Assembly: GCF_019279795.1 (NCBI RefSeq)
Contig: NC_056729.1
Coordinates: 1,867,127,269-1,867,191,268, forward strand
Length of the DNA stretch: 64,000 bases
Source of the DNA: Protopterus annectens
Taxonomy: Eukaryota; Chordata; Ceratodontiformes; Protopteridae
Direction of reading: 5' to 3'
Shown here: positions 1 through 10,764 of the stretch, piece after piece
Position numbering within the stretch: the first letter of the stretch is position 1
Layout: each line of letters opens with the position of its first letter
Notes under the pieces: generated by a model
The model's database searches: none
What the model saw: the letters and a program-made list of their open reading frames with translations, nothing else
What the model was told of the DNA's origin: nothing
Translations under genes and position numbers: made by a program

Positions 1-1
1 T

Positions 2-850
2 GATCCCCTCATGCAGGTGGTTGCAAAGAAGGCCTGGGCGGCTCCTGTTTCTGTGGTACCTATCCCCAGGAGACCCTCCAAATTTATAACAGCACCAACT
101 GACAAGCAATTTCTCACAAAAGGTGTTTCTGTGGATGCTATGGTGGTAGCTGCTGCCACCAAGAAGGAACTAGCTGATCCTTCGGTGCCTGTCCATCCAC
201 CTAACAAGGAATCCAGGTCTATGGACAGGTACAGGAAGCGGATGTTCTCGTCAGCGACCTTTGCAATGCGTTCGCTGAACTACCTATGCCATTTTACTCG
301 TCTTCAAAGGGACTTGATCAAGGAAGCGAGTGATATGTTGAAGGATCCTACAGCTGCGGGTTTTCAAGACAAGATGAACACTCAGCTGGCTACCCTGAAC
401 TCCATAGCTAACTCCTCCATGCGCCTACTTTCTTATGCGGCTGATGGAGCGAGCAGGGCCGCAGGGACAGGTGTGGCCTTACGCAGGCACGCCTGGATGC
501 GGTTATGCAACTTGCGGACCCCTTTAAAAGCGTCTTTCACTAATTCCCGTTTGATGGATCATCTCTTTTGGTCCTCAAGTGAAAGAAACCTTGACTAGGT
601 GCGAGACAGATGGCAAGACTCTTTCTGCCGTCGGAGTCCGTTTTTCTACTCCTTCTAGGCCTTACCCCAAAGGCCAGAAAAGTGGGAAAATGTGGTTCCA
701 TAAACAATCTCAAGGGACTTAGCCTGGCGACAAAGTCGGTTCCCGCCAGAGGCAGAGGGGAACAATAATGGTAGACGCCGCCCTAGAGGCAGGGGGTCCA
801 AAACCAGGGCAATCGGGAAGTCTTCTCTGATAAGCCCTTTCAGCATCCCT
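2..850 (+). pseudogene. DIRS-A ORF1 (Gag-like protein), 3' part, frameshifted
   Basis: The frame is open from the window edge to a TAG at 596-598. It aligns by eye with ORF1 of DIRS-B and DIRS-C: the SSATFAMRSLNY block and the LRRHAWMRL block (about 478-505) recur in all of them. After a frameshift near 565-590 the homologous residues DGKTLSAVG continue in another frame to a TAG near 722. Arg/Gly-coding sequence follows, resembling the basic tail of the DIRS-B protein. ORF1 is presumed to be the nucleic-acid-binding structural protein. The N-terminal zinc-finger-like part would lie left of the window. Confidence 0.75.
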
Positions 851-853
851 GAG

Positions 854-2750
854 GTGTTGCCCGACTGCCTACCTTCGGAGGCAGTCGGGGGAAGATTGTC
901 ACTGTACCCAAAAGCCTGGCTATCCCTGACTCAAGACAAATGGGTACAGTCCATCATTTCCGAAGGCTATTCCATTCCCTTCTTTCGCATTCCAAACCAA
1001 TCAAAAAATCCCTTCCAGATGTTCCACCGCTCAAAGGGATCTTGCAGCTTTGGAAATTTCAAAGCTGCTTGCAAAAAGAGCAATTCAGCCAGTTCCAGCA
1101 GACCAGCAAGGATCCGGAATCTACTCCAGGTTCTTTTTAGTTCCAAAGAAAACAGGGGACTGGAGACCAATTTTGGATCTCAGTATCTTGAACAAGTCAG
1201 TCAAGAAAACAAGATTTCGGATGGTCACGCTGCAGTCCATCCTTCCCTTTTGGGAAAGAGAAGCTGGATGTGCTCTATAGATCTTCAGGATGCGTACTAT
1301 CACATAAAATGAAAAGACGCTCCAGAAGATTCCTCCGCTTCAGGCTGGGAACCAGTCATTTTCAATTCAGGGCCCTGCCCTTTGGTCTCACCACTGCCCC
1401 GGTGTTTACCAAATGCATGGCAGTGGTAGCTTCTCACCTGAGACGACAAGGATTCCAGGTGTTTCCATATTTGGACGACTGGCTCCTCACAGCTCCCACC
1501 AAGCATCTTCTTCTAATGGCCAGGGACTACACCTTTCGCACTTGTCGAAATTTAGGCATTTCAATAAATTTGAAAAGTCTGTTTTGTCGCCTTGTCGTAC
1601 TATTACCTTCATAGGCGCAAATCTAGACACAGTCAACATGTCTGCGAGACTAACAGATCAGAGAATAACAGACATACACAAAATGGTCTCTCTCCTCTTC
1701 AGCAGCAACAGAATCAAAGCCAGGTTAGTTCTGAAAGTGTTGGGGATTATGGCGGCTGCCATACCTCTGCTTCCATTAGCCAGATTCCACATGAGAATCC
1801 TTCAATGGATGCTCTTCACGCAATGGTCGTACCAGCAACTTCCAATGTCTCACACCATTATGATCACGCAAACATGCAGAAATCATCTTCTGTGGTGGAT
1901 GTCTTCCCCTCAGCTCTTATTGGGAAGACCCTTTGTTCCTTCCCCTCTGGTTGCTACTCTGACAACGGACGCCTCCCTGATCGGGTGGGGGGGGCATTAT
2001 CAGGGCAGAACTGTCCAGGGCACATGGCAACCAGATGAATGCCACTTGCACATAAATGTTCTAGAGATGAGAGCAGTGCTTTTAGCGTTGCAAGCCCTTC
2101 AAGACTCTCTTCCCTTGGGAACGATAGCAATCCAGACGGACAATATGTCTGTAGTGTGGTATATCAACAAACAAGGCGGAACCAAGTACTACCCCCTGTG
2201 TCGAGAAGCACTCAGACTGTGGCAATGGGCGATTTCTTCTCAGCGTTTTCTGATAGCAACGCACATCCCCGGGAAGTGCAATCAAATCGCGGACAAGTTG
2301 AGCAGAGCTATCCTCATGCCTCACGAGTGGTCTCTGAAAGACTCTGTTGTGAGAGAAATTTTTCTCAAGTGGGGCCAGCCTTGCTGCGACCTTTTTGCTA
2401 CTCCCCAAAACAGCAAGTGCAGAGATTTTTTGACCCTATTCCCGTTACCAGGCCAACCCAGCAGAGACGCTCTAGTCCAAGTTTGGCCCCGGGGACTTCT
2501 GTATGCATTTCCCCCCTTCCCACTAATCTCTCAAGTGATACAGAAAGCTATCGCTCAGAAGGCTTCATTGATCCTCATTGCTCCATACTGGCCTCGACAG
2601 GTTTGGTTCCCCTTTCTACATCAGTTTCTGTTGGAGCGACCTTGGCATCTGGACCTAGTTCCAGACCTTTTGATCCATCAGTCGGGTCAGTTTCATCGCT
2701 CCCTTCCCTCCCTGAACCTCACTGCTTGGTTCCTCCAATTCCAACCTTAG
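854..2750 (+). pseudogene. DIRS-A ORF2: reverse transcriptase, RNase H, methyltransferase-like, frameshifted
   Basis: Domains in order: RT fingers (AIQPVPADQ, FFLVPKKTGDWRPILDLS, about 1075-1185), RT motif A SIDLQDAYYHI (about 1273-1307), RT catalytic YLDDW (1468-1482), RNase H (TTDAS near 1960, LEMRAVLLALQ, QTDNMSVVWYINKQGG), and a Dam-like methyltransferase segment (CCDLFAT, YAFPPFPLI at 2502-2528, ILIAPYWP). The reading frame changes near 1240, near 1313 (a TGA follows motif A) and near 1580, so no continuous RT can be made. From about 1600 to the TAG at 2748 the RNase H and methyltransferase part is open. The last 712 bases overlap ORF3 in another frame. Confidence 0.85.
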
Positions 2751-3778
2751 CCAGGCTTCCTCAAATATCTCACTCTGTTCGAGATATTTTGATAGCTTCT
2801 CATAAATCTTCCACTCGAAAGATTTATTTGAGTAAGTGGAAACGTTTCGCCTATTGGGCTCAAGGAAAGGACATAGATCCTTTCACTGCTTCCATCCAAA
2901 TGGTCCTTGATTTCCTAGCTGAACTCTTCCATGCAGGTTCATCTCCTTCTACTCTTAAAGTTCAATTGGCAGCTATTTCTAACTTTCATGTGGGCATTTC
3001 GGATTCTGCCAACATGTCCCACAAGCTTTGCAAAGCCTTTTTGAAAGGAGTTTTTCTACTCAGACCTCCGGTAAGAAATCCTCCTCCTCCTTGGGACCTA
3101 AATTTAGTTCTTAGTTCTTTAATTCTCTCCCCTTTCGAACCTGCAGCCTCCTGTTCTTTAAAATTACTATCATGGAAGACTCTCTTTCTAGTAGCTATTA
3201 CTTCAGCTAGAAGAGTTTCAGAACTTCATGCACTCAGCTGTCGACCTCCTTATCTGTTGTTCCATAAGGACAGAGTATCTTTACGAACCAACCCGTCCTT
3301 TTTACCTAAAATAGCCTCCTCGGCTAACCTAAATCAAAGCATGGACCTCCCAGTGTTTTTTCCAGAATATTCTAACAGATCTGAACAAAGATTGCATTGG
3401 CTAGATGTTCATCGTCAATTAAGGTACTATTTGGATAGAACAAAACAATTCAGGAAATCTGACCAGCTGTTCGTCTCTTATGCAGAAGGCAGAAAGGGAC
3501 TTTCAGTTTCAAAGGTATCATTATCCAGATGGCTAACATCTCTGATCTCCCTTGTTTATGAAATTAGACACCAAAAGCTGCCTAGCAAACCTAAAGCCCA
3601 TTCTACCAGAGCTTTGGCTACTTCTATAGCCTTCCAAGACAGACTGCCTATTGACACCATTTGTGCAGCGGCTACTTGGGCTACTCCTCACACTTTCATT
3701 TCTCATTATAAGTTGGATTTAGCCTCTAGACATAGAGCTAACTTTGGTTCCACTGTTCTCAAGAGTCTGTTCAGTTAG
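2039..3778 (+). CDS. DIRS-A ORF3: tyrosine recombinase, intact frame
   Basis: This 579-codon frame is uninterrupted to a TAG at 3776-3778. The recognisable recombinase begins near residue 240 (about 2752). First comes an N-terminal core-binding-like part (STRKIYLSKWKRF). The catalytic region has SARRVSEL (first Arg, about 3203), AHSTRA (the HxxR box, about 3595) and HTFISHYKLD with the presumed nucleophilic Tyr (3703-3717). The predicted role is strand exchange of the circular cDNA with the target. The first ~237 codons overlap ORF2 in another frame. The true start is uncertain: an ATG near 2225 starts MGDFFSAFSD, which resembles the MGDLHQPLSD start in DIRS-B, so the shorter form is plausible. 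Confidence 0.8.
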   Translation: MPLAHKCSRDESSAFSVASPSRLSSLGNDSNPDGQYVCSVVYQQTRRNQVLPPVSRSTQTVAMGDFFSAFSDSNAHPREVQSNRGQVEQSYPHASRVVSERLCCERNFSQVGPALLRPFCYSPKQQVQRFFDPIPVTRPTQQRRSSPSLAPGTSVCISPLPTNLSSDTESYRSEGFIDPHCSILASTGLVPLSTSVSVGATLASGPSSRPFDPSVGSVSSLPSLPEPHCLVPPIPTLARLPQISHSVRDILIASHKSSTRKIYLSKWKRFAYWAQGKDIDPFTASIQMVLDFLAELFHAGSSPSTLKVQLAAISNFHVGISDSANMSHKLCKAFLKGVFLLRPPVRNPPPPWDLNLVLSSLILSPFEPAASCSLKLLSWKTLFLVAITSARRVSELHALSCRPPYLLFHKDRVSLRTNPSFLPKIASSANLNQSMDLPVFFPEYSNRSEQRLHWLDVHRQLRYYLDRTKQFRKSDQLFVSYAEGRKGLSVSKVSLSRWLTSLISLVYEIRHQKLPSKPKAHSTRALATSIAFQDRLPIDTICAAATWATPHTFISHYKLDLASRHRANFGSTVLKSLFS

Positions 3779-3810
3779 GCCACCCAGGACAAGGTGCTAG
3801 GGATGCGGTC

Positions 3811-3913
3811 CCATCCAGCAAGAATGAAGGCGAGATAGACAACTTAACATATAGAAGTTATGTTCTTACCATAACGTTCCATGTTAGTTGTCTTCTTCTC
3901 GCCTTCTTCTTGC
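3811..3913. repeat. DIRS-A internal complementary region
   Basis: The two halves meet at 3850/3851. The left half (3811-3850) corresponds to the reverse complement of the missing left terminus. The right half (3851-3913) is the exact reverse complement of the right terminus (4250-4312). The region therefore reads as a copy of the joined element ends, the expected template for completing and circularising DIRS cDNA. The halves also pair with each other as an imperfect hairpin (GCAAGAATGAAGGCGAG against CTCGCCTTCTTCTTGC). Confidence 0.85.
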
Positions 3914-4241
3914 GTCCCACCCTCCTTCCCCCTGGCCTGGACAGACCTAGAGGAGTTTTTGATCGTGACCTCTCTTTCTACCACCTCTTTACTTTAGGTA
4001 TATGCTCTGCTGTGCATATTTCCTGGATCAGGATGTAGGTCACCCTTCTATTTTTCCTTGTTTATAGAGGTGGACTTTGTTACTAGTAATTCTACTACTA
4101 TTTATAGGCTGGGCCTAGCTTACAAACGAGATCTGAGGTAACTCACTCCTAGCATTCTGGGATATAGGGGGAGCCTCGAGCCGGTGGAACCAACTCTCGA
4201 GCTTTTAGAGTGGCCGAGTCGGAGCCGAGGTCGGCTCCGAA

Positions 4242-4312
4242 CCCATCCAGCAAGAAGAAGGCGAGAAGAAGACAACTAACATGGAACGTTATGGTAAGAA
4301 CATAACTTCTAT
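4242..4312 (+). repeat. DIRS-A right inverted terminal repeat
   Basis: It starts CATCCAGCAAGAAGAAGG and ends CATAACTTCTAT. Bases 4250-4312 are a perfect inverted match to 3851-3913. The last ~35 bases form the right-end extension typical of DIRS. Confidence 0.85.
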
Positions 4313-4919
4313 TTATATAACTGTGATGGTCTTAACTGAAGCAAACAATTTAAATGCACCTCTCTCAACAATCTTCTAATTTTTTATCTAAAAAAAAAAA
4401 TCTGCTATATGATTTTTTTTCTAGCATTATTTTGTACTTTTCCTTGGATAGGACAATATATGACACTCTATCCTCAGACTTTGAAGTGGCAAAACTATTT
4501 GCTCGATACAGTGCTCCTTGGAAGGAAACTATTACATCTTAAATGGAGAGTCAGAAACATTTCGTGGTTAAAAACTTTAATATGCAAGCTGGACTCTACA
4601 TAAGCAGCAACGCAAATAAAAGATCACATCGAATGAACAGGCTCCAAAGACCAACTGCATCATAAGCTATAAAGTTAAGTGCACAGCTCTAAAACACATA
4701 TGCTGTCTAGTCACATCTTCCACTTCTGCGAGGAAGTAATGTTTTGTATTAATATACGTACAAGACTCTACAAACATTCTGGACTTCCAAGATGGTTGCA
4801 CACTGATCAACAACTTCACTTCAGCTCTCCCAATATGAAAACAGGAACTGAGAGATAAGGGCCAGTAACCTTGTCAATTTTAGTAAATTTATTTACTTGC
4901 TAGTAAGTACACTGCCTGG
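4313..4919. other. Noncoding stretch between DIRS-A and L1 remnant
   Basis: The sequence is AT-rich with short meaningless frames. The last ~150 bases, including CTTCCAAGATGGTTGCACAC, could be the 5' untranslated part of the L1-type element that follows. No gene is visible. Confidence 0.4.
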
Positions 4920-5760
4920 ATGCCAGCAAAGAAGAAACTTACCGAGCGTGAAAGAAAACCAACTAGAAAAGGTGAAGAGAAAACACTGGGAAGAATCCAG
5001 CAGCTGTTCATAAAAAAGGCAGTTCAAGCTCCAGTTCTGGTGCAAGACTAAATCAAATGTGCTCAAAGCTGATTCCAATAAATGAAACAAACAACAAAAC
5101 GCTGGATAAAATGGAAAAAGCTTTAAGCAGCTATTCAGATGAACTGATAAAACTGAAGAAATCAAGGGTCAAAATGAAGAAAAGTCTGGCTGAGTATGAC
5201 ACTGGTCAAGAAGATATTTTTAAAAAAAATGGCAGAGTTAGAGGACTGAGCACATAGGGAAAACCTGAGATTTTCTGCTGTACCAGAGAAGCTGGAAGGA
5301 GCAGACTGTATTCATTTTATGAAAGCAAAAATAAACAACTCAACTGTTGTTCCACAGCACAATTTGTTAATTGACAGAGCACTCTGTGTGTATGCTCCAA
5401 ATCTAGTCAGGAGAAAGCAGTCAAGACCAGTATTAGTAAAGATGCAATCATACCAGCAGGAGGAGTTGGTCCTTACAAAACTGTAGCAGAAGTATTAAAT
5501 TGTGGAAAATGATTATATATTGTACACCTGGCAGAAGAGAAGCAAGTGTATTTTAGCAGTTAGGGAATGTTGAGAGGCATATGTGTGATTCAAGCTGCTT
5601 TATCCAGCTGTCTTCAGAATATTTTTCCTGGAGGATCAAAATAACTTAAGAAGCAGAACAGGCTAAGTAAGAAATACAAAAGTTTATCTGACGAAAGGGA
5701 GACATCAGAACAGCAAACAAATTGGACCATCACTGAGGTGAACCATTCTTGGAAAATAAA
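4920..5760 (+). pseudogene. L1-type LINE ORF1 remnant
   Basis: It starts at ATG 4920 with a basic N-terminus (MPAKKKLTERERKPTRKG). A Lys/Glu-rich stretch suited to a coiled coil follows (about 5100-5230). Then comes an RRM-like part with LLIDRALCVYAPNLVRRKQ and RPVLVKMQSY (about 5360-5450), and finally LLYPAVFRIFF (about 5590-5630), the counterpart of the yPAkLri motif in L1 ORF1 C-terminal domains. At least three stops and frame changes separate these blocks. L1 ORF1p is an RNA-binding trimer that coats the LINE RNA. No endonuclease/RT ORF2 follows, so the copy is truncated. The family call rests on motif order seen by eye. Confidence 0.6.
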
Positions 5761-5779
5761 TGCAAAATATCAAACATAA

Positions 5780-6790
5780 AAAAATCCAAGTAACGGATAC
5801 GCTGAGTATACGAAAAGAAAAAAAGTTTTAATTCAAAAGTCCATAAAGCTTTCAGGTAAAACCCTTCTTCAGTGTGTGCACCCAAGCATCAATAGTCACA
5901 ATTACATACAAATAATTAAAATTAAAAATCATGTGACACAGCCAATTGAATATTCAATTGAAACTTCCAATCAAAACCAATAAAAACATTAAAACATTTC
6001 CACTAACAATAATACAAAATGATATTAAACATAAAACAATAGTAGATATTGCAAATCATTTCATCAAAATTAATTATTTCAAAGCTGTTAGATTCTTTTT
6101 CAAAATGGGTTTAACAATAATAGCTGTGTTAAGCCCAGGTGCATGATCTGCCTCTATCCTTAGGAGCCAGTCATACTCACAAACCTCATGTATTATTTAA
6201 ATCACCTCCCCTTCTATTCCTATATCTAAGATCAATCACTCTAAAGAGAAATTTGTGCTCACTTCCTTTCTCTGCTATATGTTTCGTAAGCGCATTATTT
6301 AAGTACCTCTCTCCTTATTTCTGATTTATGCTCTATTCTTAAGTTTTCTAGTGCACTTTCCTATATAAAAGGCAGGACATATCACACAGCTAGCTGGTGG
6401 CCTGCCTCTCAGTGGATTATTTTCCCTTGTAATGACCACTTCTAGTAAGTTTAATACAAGAGGAGTGATGACTTTCCAAAAATTCACTAAGGATTGGATT
6501 CTACCATTGTCAGATACAACATGGGTAGAGTCAGGAATGCTTTCTGTTATATTTTGTTGAATTGATTGCACAGTTGTCATTAAGTTACCACTAACTGTAG
6601 TTTGTTCAGTGCAGCCATTTACAGTACTGTTTCATTCGAGAATGTATCAAGAGATCCAACCTTCTGTCAGCTACGTTATTCACAGCGCTATTCCCAGCCT
6701 CATTGTTAGTGTGCCATTCCCTGGGCCAGAAAAAATATTTCCATTTATAAAAAGTCATTAAAATCTCTCTACAATTTGCGCTTCTCAACC
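5780..6790 (-). pseudogene. Penelope-like element, 3' part with GIY-YIG remnant
   Basis: On the minus strand, FYIGKCTRKLKNR (about 6330-6370) matches the GIY-YIG endonuclease core of Penelope-like elements. Downstream are NALTKHIAEKGSEHKFLFRVI and RNRRGGDLNN, the usual C-terminal region, crossed by stops. Further downstream (5850-5900) the minus strand reads ACTGAAGAAGGGTTTTACC, the 3' tail seen in many such elements. The part at 6600-6788 codes for an unrecognised protein stretch. The RT domain is absent. It lies head-to-head with a second Penelope-like fragment. Confidence 0.65.
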
Positions 6791-6879
6791 ATTATAAGCT
6801 TCTTCTTAAAATCAGATAAACTTTCAAGCATAGCATTTAGCGATCTCAGAATCTACAAGATGAGATCACAAAGCTAGAG

Positions 6880-8545
6880 AACAACTTTATTGAGCTGCCT
6901 AATTTTTGTGAGCGATCCAATTCCTATAAAGCCAGTGGGGGTAGCATTATGGCGCCTCTTTTGATTTTCCTAGGAGATCTTATTAGGCTGCTAGCAGACA
7001 ATAATGCCTCCTTTGTTCTTGACACTGGTGACTTTTTGAGAAAAAATAAGAATGTTCCAGCTATGACAGAATCCCCTGTAGTCACCATCAATGTTGAGGC
7101 ATTGTACACAGTGTTTCTGAATGGTTGTTACATTACTGCTGTGATTGAATTAATCCATCTACAAACATCTGATGCCCATATCTCCACAGAAGCAATTAGG
7201 AGAATCCTAAAAACCTTGCTGTAAAACAACTACTTTTGTTTTAATGGCAAATACTACCAACAGAACAAAGGCATCACAGTGGGAGTGGCCATGGCCCCAA
7301 GCCTGACTAATACAGCTTTGAGGAAATGGGAGCAGGAACATATCTACAACCCTTTGTTTCTCAAATAAGTGGGAATTTACCTATGTTACATAGATGATAT
7401 ATTCATCATATGGAATGTCTCTGAAACAGAACTCATGGATTTCTTTATACACATCGACAGTTCAACAAACTTCCTAAAATTTACCAACTCGCATGACAAG
7501 AAAAAAGCAGTTTTCCTTGACCTAACCATCAAAAAGACAGATACCACATTCTCGAACAATCTTTACAGAAAGCCCACCAGGGTCAGTCTCTTGTTGCATA
7601 AACATAGCATGCACCCCTTGGTTATGAAGAAAAATTTAATAAAATCCCAAGGGATTAGGATGGCCAGAGTCTCAAAGGAGCTGTTTGATTTTGCAAGAAA
7701 TGTCCTTGAACTTGAAAAAGATTTTCTGGCTCACGGTTATAGTGCCTGGTTCATTACAAGCGTACTTAACCTGATTTATGACTCCAAACTGGCAGATCCT
7801 AATTTTGCAGTGGACAGGGAGGAAAACACAAGAAAGAAAAACCACAAAAAGCAAAACAGAGAGATTTCAATGACCATTTCCTACTCCACGGACTGTAACA
7901 AAATTATAAACACTGTAAAGGACAACTGGATAATTTTGAACAGCAGTGCAGCCCTGAGCCAAATAGACCCCAAAAAACCCAAGTCTAACATCAGAAGAAA
8001 CAAGAATTTAAGGGACTACTTGGAATGCAAAGATAAATCAGCCAAAATAACCCCCAACAGGCCAGATGGCACCTATGGCTGCGGACCCCTCAATTGCTCT
8101 TATTGTCAATACATGAGCAGAAAAGCTGGTTTCCAATGTCCAAACTCAAACAGATTTTTCAAAAGCAAGGGCCATAGTAACTGCTGCACAAGCAGTGTGA
8201 TTTACTGTGCACAGTGTTCCAAATGTGCATCCTTCTACGTCGGAAAGACCATTAATAAACTTAAGATGCAGATCACTAGGCATCTGATATTGAACAGGAA
8301 AAACACTTTTAATGCTTTAGCTAAACACAGCATCAACTTTTGTGCTCATAACCAATCCATTTTTCATCTCCTGGAAAGTGGACAGTGGTGAATTACATGG
8401 CTCCTTTAATGATAGGTTGGAGAAAAAAAAAGTTAGAATGGCAACTAAGGTTAGAGGCAAGCAAATCTCCTGGTCTGAGCACGCATTTGTCCATCACTAG
8501 TGTGCTGAACTTAAGAAAGCTTCAGCGCCATGCTTTTTAATCCTG
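6880..8545 (+). pseudogene. Penelope-like element RT and GIY-YIG endonuclease, broken
   Basis: Coding similarity begins near 6880 in RT motifs (GGSIMAPLLIFLGDLIRLLA; VVTINVEALYTV is motif A) and is cut by TAA at 7222-7224. It continues with GITVGVAMAPSLTN (motif B), a stop at 7366-7368, and CYIDDIFIIW (motif C, 7381-7410). From 7369 to 8391 a 340-codon frame runs through FLDLTIKK, a Cys-rich linker (CGPLNCSYCQYM) and the GIY-YIG core SFYVGKTINKLK (about 8228-8263). After a TGA the C-terminal end continues out of frame to about 8545. The 5' region is missing, and the family normally has about 200 or more further N-terminal residues. Two stops and at least one frameshift make it inactive. Confidence 0.8.
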
Positions 8546-10367
8546 GAGTGTGATGTGTGCCTAACACTTCTACTTGTATGGTGATCCCTTTGAATATGGA
8601 TTTTTATTGGCATTATCATTTATTTGCTGTTTGACTGTATTTTTGTGACCTGTCCTAAGTAGCAGTTTCTGAACTTGTGAATTCTACTTGCTTATTTCTG
8701 AAAGTTTCTACCATCGTTCTTGATTACACCAACAAGTTCATCATTGATGACTACAGTGGTTCTGCTTTTGTAGATAAATCTTTGTCCTTGATAGATAATT
8801 ACCTGAATGATCGGTAAAACTCTAGAACACCACCTTAGGCATTCTTTTTCATATGGTATTTTTTCTTTCCCTGCTTGCAGGCAGATCTGAGGAAACACCG
8901 GCAGAAGTGCTGATCCAACGGAAACATCTTTGGACATTAATTTTTATGCTCATTTGTTTTAGTTTGCCGTTATCTTTATTTCTTAGTTTCTTAGTTTTGT
9001 AAAACCAAGTCTTAATTTTTTAAACTAGATGGGCTCCGAGAATGAACCTTGGTAAGGAATTTTTAGTTCTTTTACATTTTTTAATCCAAATGTTGGGCTC
9101 TGTCATTTAGTGTTTTGTTTTGGATGCATTATGATTCCTTTTGTTAACAGAGGCCTTCATTTTGAATGTGGATTAGCATTGATACTGCAGTAGGGTAGCT
9201 AACCTTATTTGCTCGGTTTGTGTGTTTTAAAACTGTTTTACACTATCTTATTATTGTATTCATAGACATTTTACACACAAGGCAAATGTTAGCCAGTTTC
9301 TGATGTTTTGCAACACAGGCCCACCTATTGGCAGTTTTTTTTTCAAATTCTCGCTGCAAGTGCTTAACTTATACTGGTTCCCTGGCCCACCTTTCACATA
9401 ACCATGTTCCAATTTTTTTGGTTAATCACCGGCAAATAGCTCTCTAGCTCCTGTTGCCCCCCCCCCGCTTCATCTAATTTGTTTATTTTACATTGAGCAA
9501 TTTCATTGTTTTTCTTACTAATCCCATAGGCCCATTCCCCTGGCATGCTACTTATGTTAAGCTCCAGAATGCATCACTGTTCGTTCTCACCACCCACACT
9601 CCCCTGCTTCCGGTCCTATTAATCAAGTGCATTTTTTTCCCCAACAGCAACCTCCTCATAGGCCCCAGCCTAGCACCACCACTAGCCTGCATGAGTTCTG
9701 GAACCAATCCGTAAGCTCCTGGACCAACTCTGTTTATTGACTTACAAATCCCAGCCTTCCCCTTCCATGGCTTAAGCGTATGCTGTTCCGATTTACTAGG
9801 TTTGGGCTTTAGCATTCACACATAGGCTCTTTCCCTTCTTGCGCTAGCTATCTTTCTACGCATCAATATGCATCATATAACTGTCCCACCATCCACACCC
9901 CCCCACATCCAGTTATATCATATGCATTTATTTTTTCCCGCCATCTATCATCTCATTGGCCCCCTTTTACCACAGACACTAGTCTCCAAGAGGTCTGCAA
10001 CCTATCTGTAAAACTTCTATCCCTACCCTGCGCATAGTTTCACTAAGACTTGTTTCTTCATTCCAGTGGCTTAAGCTTAAGCTGCACCAATTGGCTAATT
10101 CAGCCTCTAGCACTGACACTAATGGGTCAGCTTCCTCTACATCCTATTGGTTTTCAACCCTGCTACCCCAATCCAACCATCATTGTTCACTCCTCCCCAC
10201 GGCATGATCATTGGCTAAATAACACACTCACCATATTGGACCGTACATCTAACTAAAATATCCTATCAATTATTACAAAGCGAGACACTTATGAGTGGCT
10301 GCCTTAAAAGTTGTCAGTAACCTATCAAGAAAAGTGACCAATGATTTTTCTTAGGGTCTGTATCACA
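8546..10367. other. Noncoding spacer left of DIRS-B
   Basis: No convincing coding region on either strand. The first few hundred bases may be the 3' untranslated part of the Penelope-like element. The second half holds a decayed ~300-bp tandem repeat, listed separately. Confidence 0.5.
9530..10260. repeat. Decayed ~300-bp tandem repeat, about 2.5 copies
   Basis: Corresponding landmarks recur about 297-300 bases apart: GCATCACTG (~9571) and GCATCATATAAC (~9868), and GGCTTAAGCGTATGCTG (~9770) and GGCTTAAGCTTAAGCTGC (~10070). The stretch around CATGATCATTGGC (~10203) looks like a third partial copy. The copies are C/T-rich and strongly diverged. No known family was recognised. Confidence 0.45.
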
Positions 10368-10536
10368 ATCTGAAGTAGGGACTTCATTTGTCAGCAACCT
10401 TTGGGTCTTGTATCCAACATTGGATCCGAGCCGGCAACTTATTTTACATCTTATGGATGCGAGCTCCTAGCTCCTTCCCTCGCCCATAATCCCCTGCCAA
10501 CCCCAAATTACCTCAGATCTAGTTTGCCACTCTTAG
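10368..10536 (+). repeat. DIRS-B left inverted terminal repeat
   Basis: It starts ATCTGAAGTAGGGACTTC and is an imperfect reverse complement of 16112-16277. Shared blocks include GCCGGCAACTTATTTTACA and CGCCCATAATCCCCTGCC. Terminal repeats of DIRS carry promoter activity in studied cases; no clear TATA box was noticed here. Confidence 0.85.
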
Positions 10537-10764
10537 AAGAGACAGCTGGATTTTGAGCTCCTGGCGTTTTTACAGATAAGTCTAAAAAAACTGTCAAGTC
10601 AGATTATTTTTGTCAATTATTTAAACGGTGTGTGTGATTTAGGTTCCCTTTTTCTAAATGTCTTTAATTTTTAGTGTAATCCCTCCCCTCGCTGGTTCGC
10701 AGAGTGTGTGTTGCTTGTTTTTTTTGGGGGCCTAGTGTGATTGTGTAGTTTACTTTATTTTCAA

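Larger units (their letters stand above)
1..4312 (+). mobile_element. DIRS-type tyrosine-recombinase retrotransposon A, left end outside window
   Basis: The order is Gag-like ORF1 (3' half), then RT/RNase H/methyltransferase ORF2, tyrosine recombinase ORF3, internal complementary region and right inverted terminal repeat. That is the DIRS layout; these elements are thought to replicate through a circular DNA intermediate and integrate by a recombinase instead of an integrase. The right end is fixed by 63 bases (3851-3913) that match the reverse complement of 4250-4312 exactly. No target duplication can be assessed because the left end is missing. The perfect repeat match and the intact recombinase suggest a fairly young copy, whereas ORF2 carries several frameshifts. 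Confidence 0.9.

Noticed and set aside
4354-4603. Two small overlapping frames
   Set aside because: Low-complexity AT-rich sequence, no homology recognised, no promoter or splice signals.
8692-8937. 81-codon minus-strand frame
   Set aside because: No recognisable motif, and it lies in a noncoding stretch after a decayed Penelope-like element.
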